A stretch of DNA of 6,442 bases. Origin: Chitinophagaceae bacterium. GTDB lineage: Bacteria; Bacteroidota; Bacteroidia; Chitinophagales; UBA10324. Position numbers and translations under genes: made by a program. The notes beneath the pieces are model-generated. The model saw only the letters and a program-made list of their open reading frames with translations, searched no databases and was not told the DNA's origin. Below, in pieces: positions 5,063-6,442 of the stretch (its first letter is position 1; each line of letters begins with the position of its first letter). The stretch lies in assembly GCA_023251195.1 (NCBI GenBank), contig JAHEZG010000232.1:1-6442 (forward strand), read 5' to 3'.

Positions 5063-5076
5063 GCCCTAATAATTAT

Positions 5077-6442
5077 TTAATTCCTCAACGGCTTCCCAGT
5101 CTCCAGTGTAAACTTGATTCGCTCCATTGTTTTTTTGGTGGTGACGAGGGAGAGGAATGCTTCGCGCTCGAGGTCGAGGAGGTATTGCTCGCTGACGGTT
5201 TGCGGGGAGGTGAGGTCGCCGCCGCACATGACGAAGGCGAGTTTTTCGGATACGAGTTTGTCGTGGGCGCTGATGTAACCACCGGTGAGCATGGCATTGA
5301 TGCCGGTGTAAAATGCGCCGAGCGCGGAGCGACCGAGCACTGTTATGTTGGTGCGCTGCGCGGGCATGGTATAGCCGGCATGGCTGAGGGCGAGCACGGC
5401 ATTTTTTGCTTCGGCGATGAGGCGGCTTTGATTGAGCACGATGTGGTCGCGACCGTGTTTTAATATATCCATGTCGAATGCTTCGGCTGCCGAGGTGGCG
5501 ACCTTGGCGGTGGCAATGCTCATGTAGCGTTTTTGCAATTCGGGAAATTCGATTTCGCCTTCGGCGTAGGCATCGCTGGCGCGCAGGGTCATCTCCTTGC
5601 TGCCGCCGCCTGCGGGAATGATTCCGATTCCGAATTCCACGAGCCCGATATAAGTTTCGGCGCCGGCAACTACCTGGTCGGCATGGAGCGTGAACTCGCA
5701 TCCGCCGCCGAGCGTGAGGTGGTGCGGCGCCACCACCACCGGAATGGCGGAGTAGCGAATGCGCATGCTCGTGTTTTGAAAAATGCGCGCGGCAAATTCG
5801 AGCTCGTCGTATTCCTGGTCAATGGCGAGCATGAGCATCATGGCGAGGTTGGCGCCGGCGCTGAAGTTGGCTCCGTCGTTTCCGATAACGAGTCCACGGA
5901 AATCTTTTTCGGCAATCTCAATACTCTTGTGCACGGCTTCGAGCACTTCGCTGCCAATGCTGTTCATCTTGGTTCGGAACTCGAGGTTGAGGACTCCGTC
6001 GCCGATGTCTGTTAATCGGGTGCCACTATTCTTCCAAACAATTTTATCCGAATGGTTTTCGAGAATGATAAATGCTTCGGTGCCGGGAATGGCTTCGTAA
6101 TTTTTTGTCGCCGGGTTGTAGCATTTCTTCTTTCCGTTCTCGGTAATGAAGAAGGATTTTTTTCCGGAGGCGAGCATGTCGTAAATCCACTGCGCGGGTT
6201 TTTGTCCGGCGGCTTCCATGGCTGTTACACTTTGCTGCACACCGACGGCATCCCACGAAGCAAACGGACCGAGTTCCCAACCGAAGCCGGCAACAAGCGC
6301 ATCATCGAGGCGATAAATTTCATCGGAGATTTCGGGCACACGATGACTGATGTAAGCAAACAGTCCGTAGAAAAATGCGCGGTAAAAATCTCCGGCTTTG
6401 TCTTTTGCAGCGAGCGCGATTCGCATTTTCTCGCGCAGGTCA
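5077..6442 (-). CDS. fadN: 3-hydroxyacyl-CoA dehydrogenase/enoyl-CoA hydratase, FadN type (partial, N-terminus off window)
   Basis: The frame is open from the right edge to TAA at 5077-5079, 454 residues. The Met at 6426 is internal: five codons (DLREK) precede it in frame. FadN-type proteins are about 800 residues, with an NAD-binding dehydrogenase half first and a hydratase half last, so roughly the last 55-60% is present. Numbering from that Met, residues 1-85 are the end of the dehydrogenase part (HRVPEISDEIYRLDDAL, then GFGWELGPFASWDAVGV). The crotonase domain starts near 145, with FSAGANL (188-194) forming the oxyanion-hole region, and ends around 300 before a helical C-terminus ending in TGKPLRN. 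Both catalytic glutamates appear to be present: E244 in LGGGCE and E264 in GLVEFGIG. The enzyme hydrates trans-2-enoyl-CoA and oxidises the 3-hydroxyacyl-CoA with NAD+ in the cytoplasmic beta-oxidation cycle. It is GC-richer than the other genes. No thiolase gene follows it within the window. Confidence 0.92.
   Translation of the reverse strand, partial: DLREKMRIALAAKDKAGDFYRAFFYGLFAYISHRVPEISDEIYRLDDALVAGFGWELGPFASWDAVGVQQSVTAMEAAGQKPAQWIYDMLASGKKSFFITENGKKKCYNPATKNYEAIPGTEAFIILENHSDKIVWKNSGTRLTDIGDGVLNLEFRTKMNSIGSEVLEAVHKSIEIAEKDFRGLVIGNDGANFSAGANLAMMLMLAIDQEYDELEFAARIFQNTSMRIRYSAIPVVVAPHHLTLGGGCEFTLHADQVVAGAETYIGLVEFGIGIIPAGGGSKEMTLRASDAYAEGEIEFPELQKRYMSIATAKVATSAAEAFDMDILKHGRDHIVLNQSRLIAEAKNAVLALSHAGYTMPAQRTNITVLGRSALGAFYTGINAMLTGGYISAHDKLVSEKLAFVMCGGDLTSPQTVSEQYLLDLEREAFLSLVTTKKTMERIKFTLETGKPLRN

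Larger units (their letters stand above)
4617..5076. other. Repeat-rich intergenic region between convergent genes, no gene seen
   Basis: These 460 bases separate the plus-strand membrane protein gene from the minus-strand beta-oxidation gene. No frame has a credible protein. The region is almost filled by short inverted and direct repeats of several types, listed separately. REP-like palindromes typically collect between converging genes, where they disturb no promoter, and this fits that pattern. Confidence 0.7.

Noticed and set aside
5035..6015. Long plus-strand open frames opposite the beta-oxidation gene (about 5035-5463 and 5533-6015)
   Set aside because: They are antisense to a clearly conserved enzyme with intact motifs. 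Their openness follows from its GC-rich codon use, and the products have no recognisable domain.

Overview
The window looks like a chromosomal piece of a Bacteroidota genome. The evidence is a type IX secretion (T9SS) type A sorting domain on one exported protein, a companion exported protein built from ~58-60-residue WQK/YGG/DGGY repeats, no clear Shine-Dalgarno sequences, and start-proximal matches to the Bacteroidota -7 promoter element TAnnTTTG. I cannot name a genus.

Layout. Positions 1-3066 hold three minus-strand genes for exported proteins, read from right to left. They are a lipoprotein of the MJ1477/TM1410 putative glycoside hydrolase family (GH114-related; 2095-3066), a T9SS cargo protein with a predicted beta-sandwich region and a C-terminal sorting domain (1143-1988), and the N-terminal 326 codons of a beta-propeller-like repeat protein that runs off the left edge (1-979). 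A strong hairpin terminator (1052-1094) followed by a promoter-like site separates the last two, so they are probably not one transcript.

Positions 3067-3622 are a divergent intergenic region. It contains short CAGAG and GAGTTRTAGGAGT repeats, then about 8.5 copies of a 21-nt repeat with a partial 63-nt higher-order pattern (3224-3412), then a leader with a -7-like site and a bulged hairpin. Next comes a plus-strand pair only 10 nt apart: a protein with a PH-like region, a glycine-rich insertion and SHOCT domain (3623-4369), and a 78-residue two-helix membrane protein (4380-4616). They are probably co-transcribed and may act together at the inner membrane; their function is unknown.

Positions 4617-5076 lie between converging genes and encode no recognisable gene. 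They hold a dense set of short inverted repeats of several sequence types, of the kind usually called REP-like, including three hairpins with the same TAAT/ATTA tip. The right end (5077-6442, minus strand) is the C-terminal part of a FadN-type fused 3-hydroxyacyl-CoA dehydrogenase/enoyl-CoA hydratase of fatty-acid beta-oxidation. It keeps both catalytic glutamates and is visibly GC-richer than the AT-rich SHOCT pair.

The genes do not form one evident pathway. I see no convincing new multi-gene system. The best leads are the higher-order tandem repeat, the SHOCT/two-helix pair and the repeat cluster at 4617-5076.
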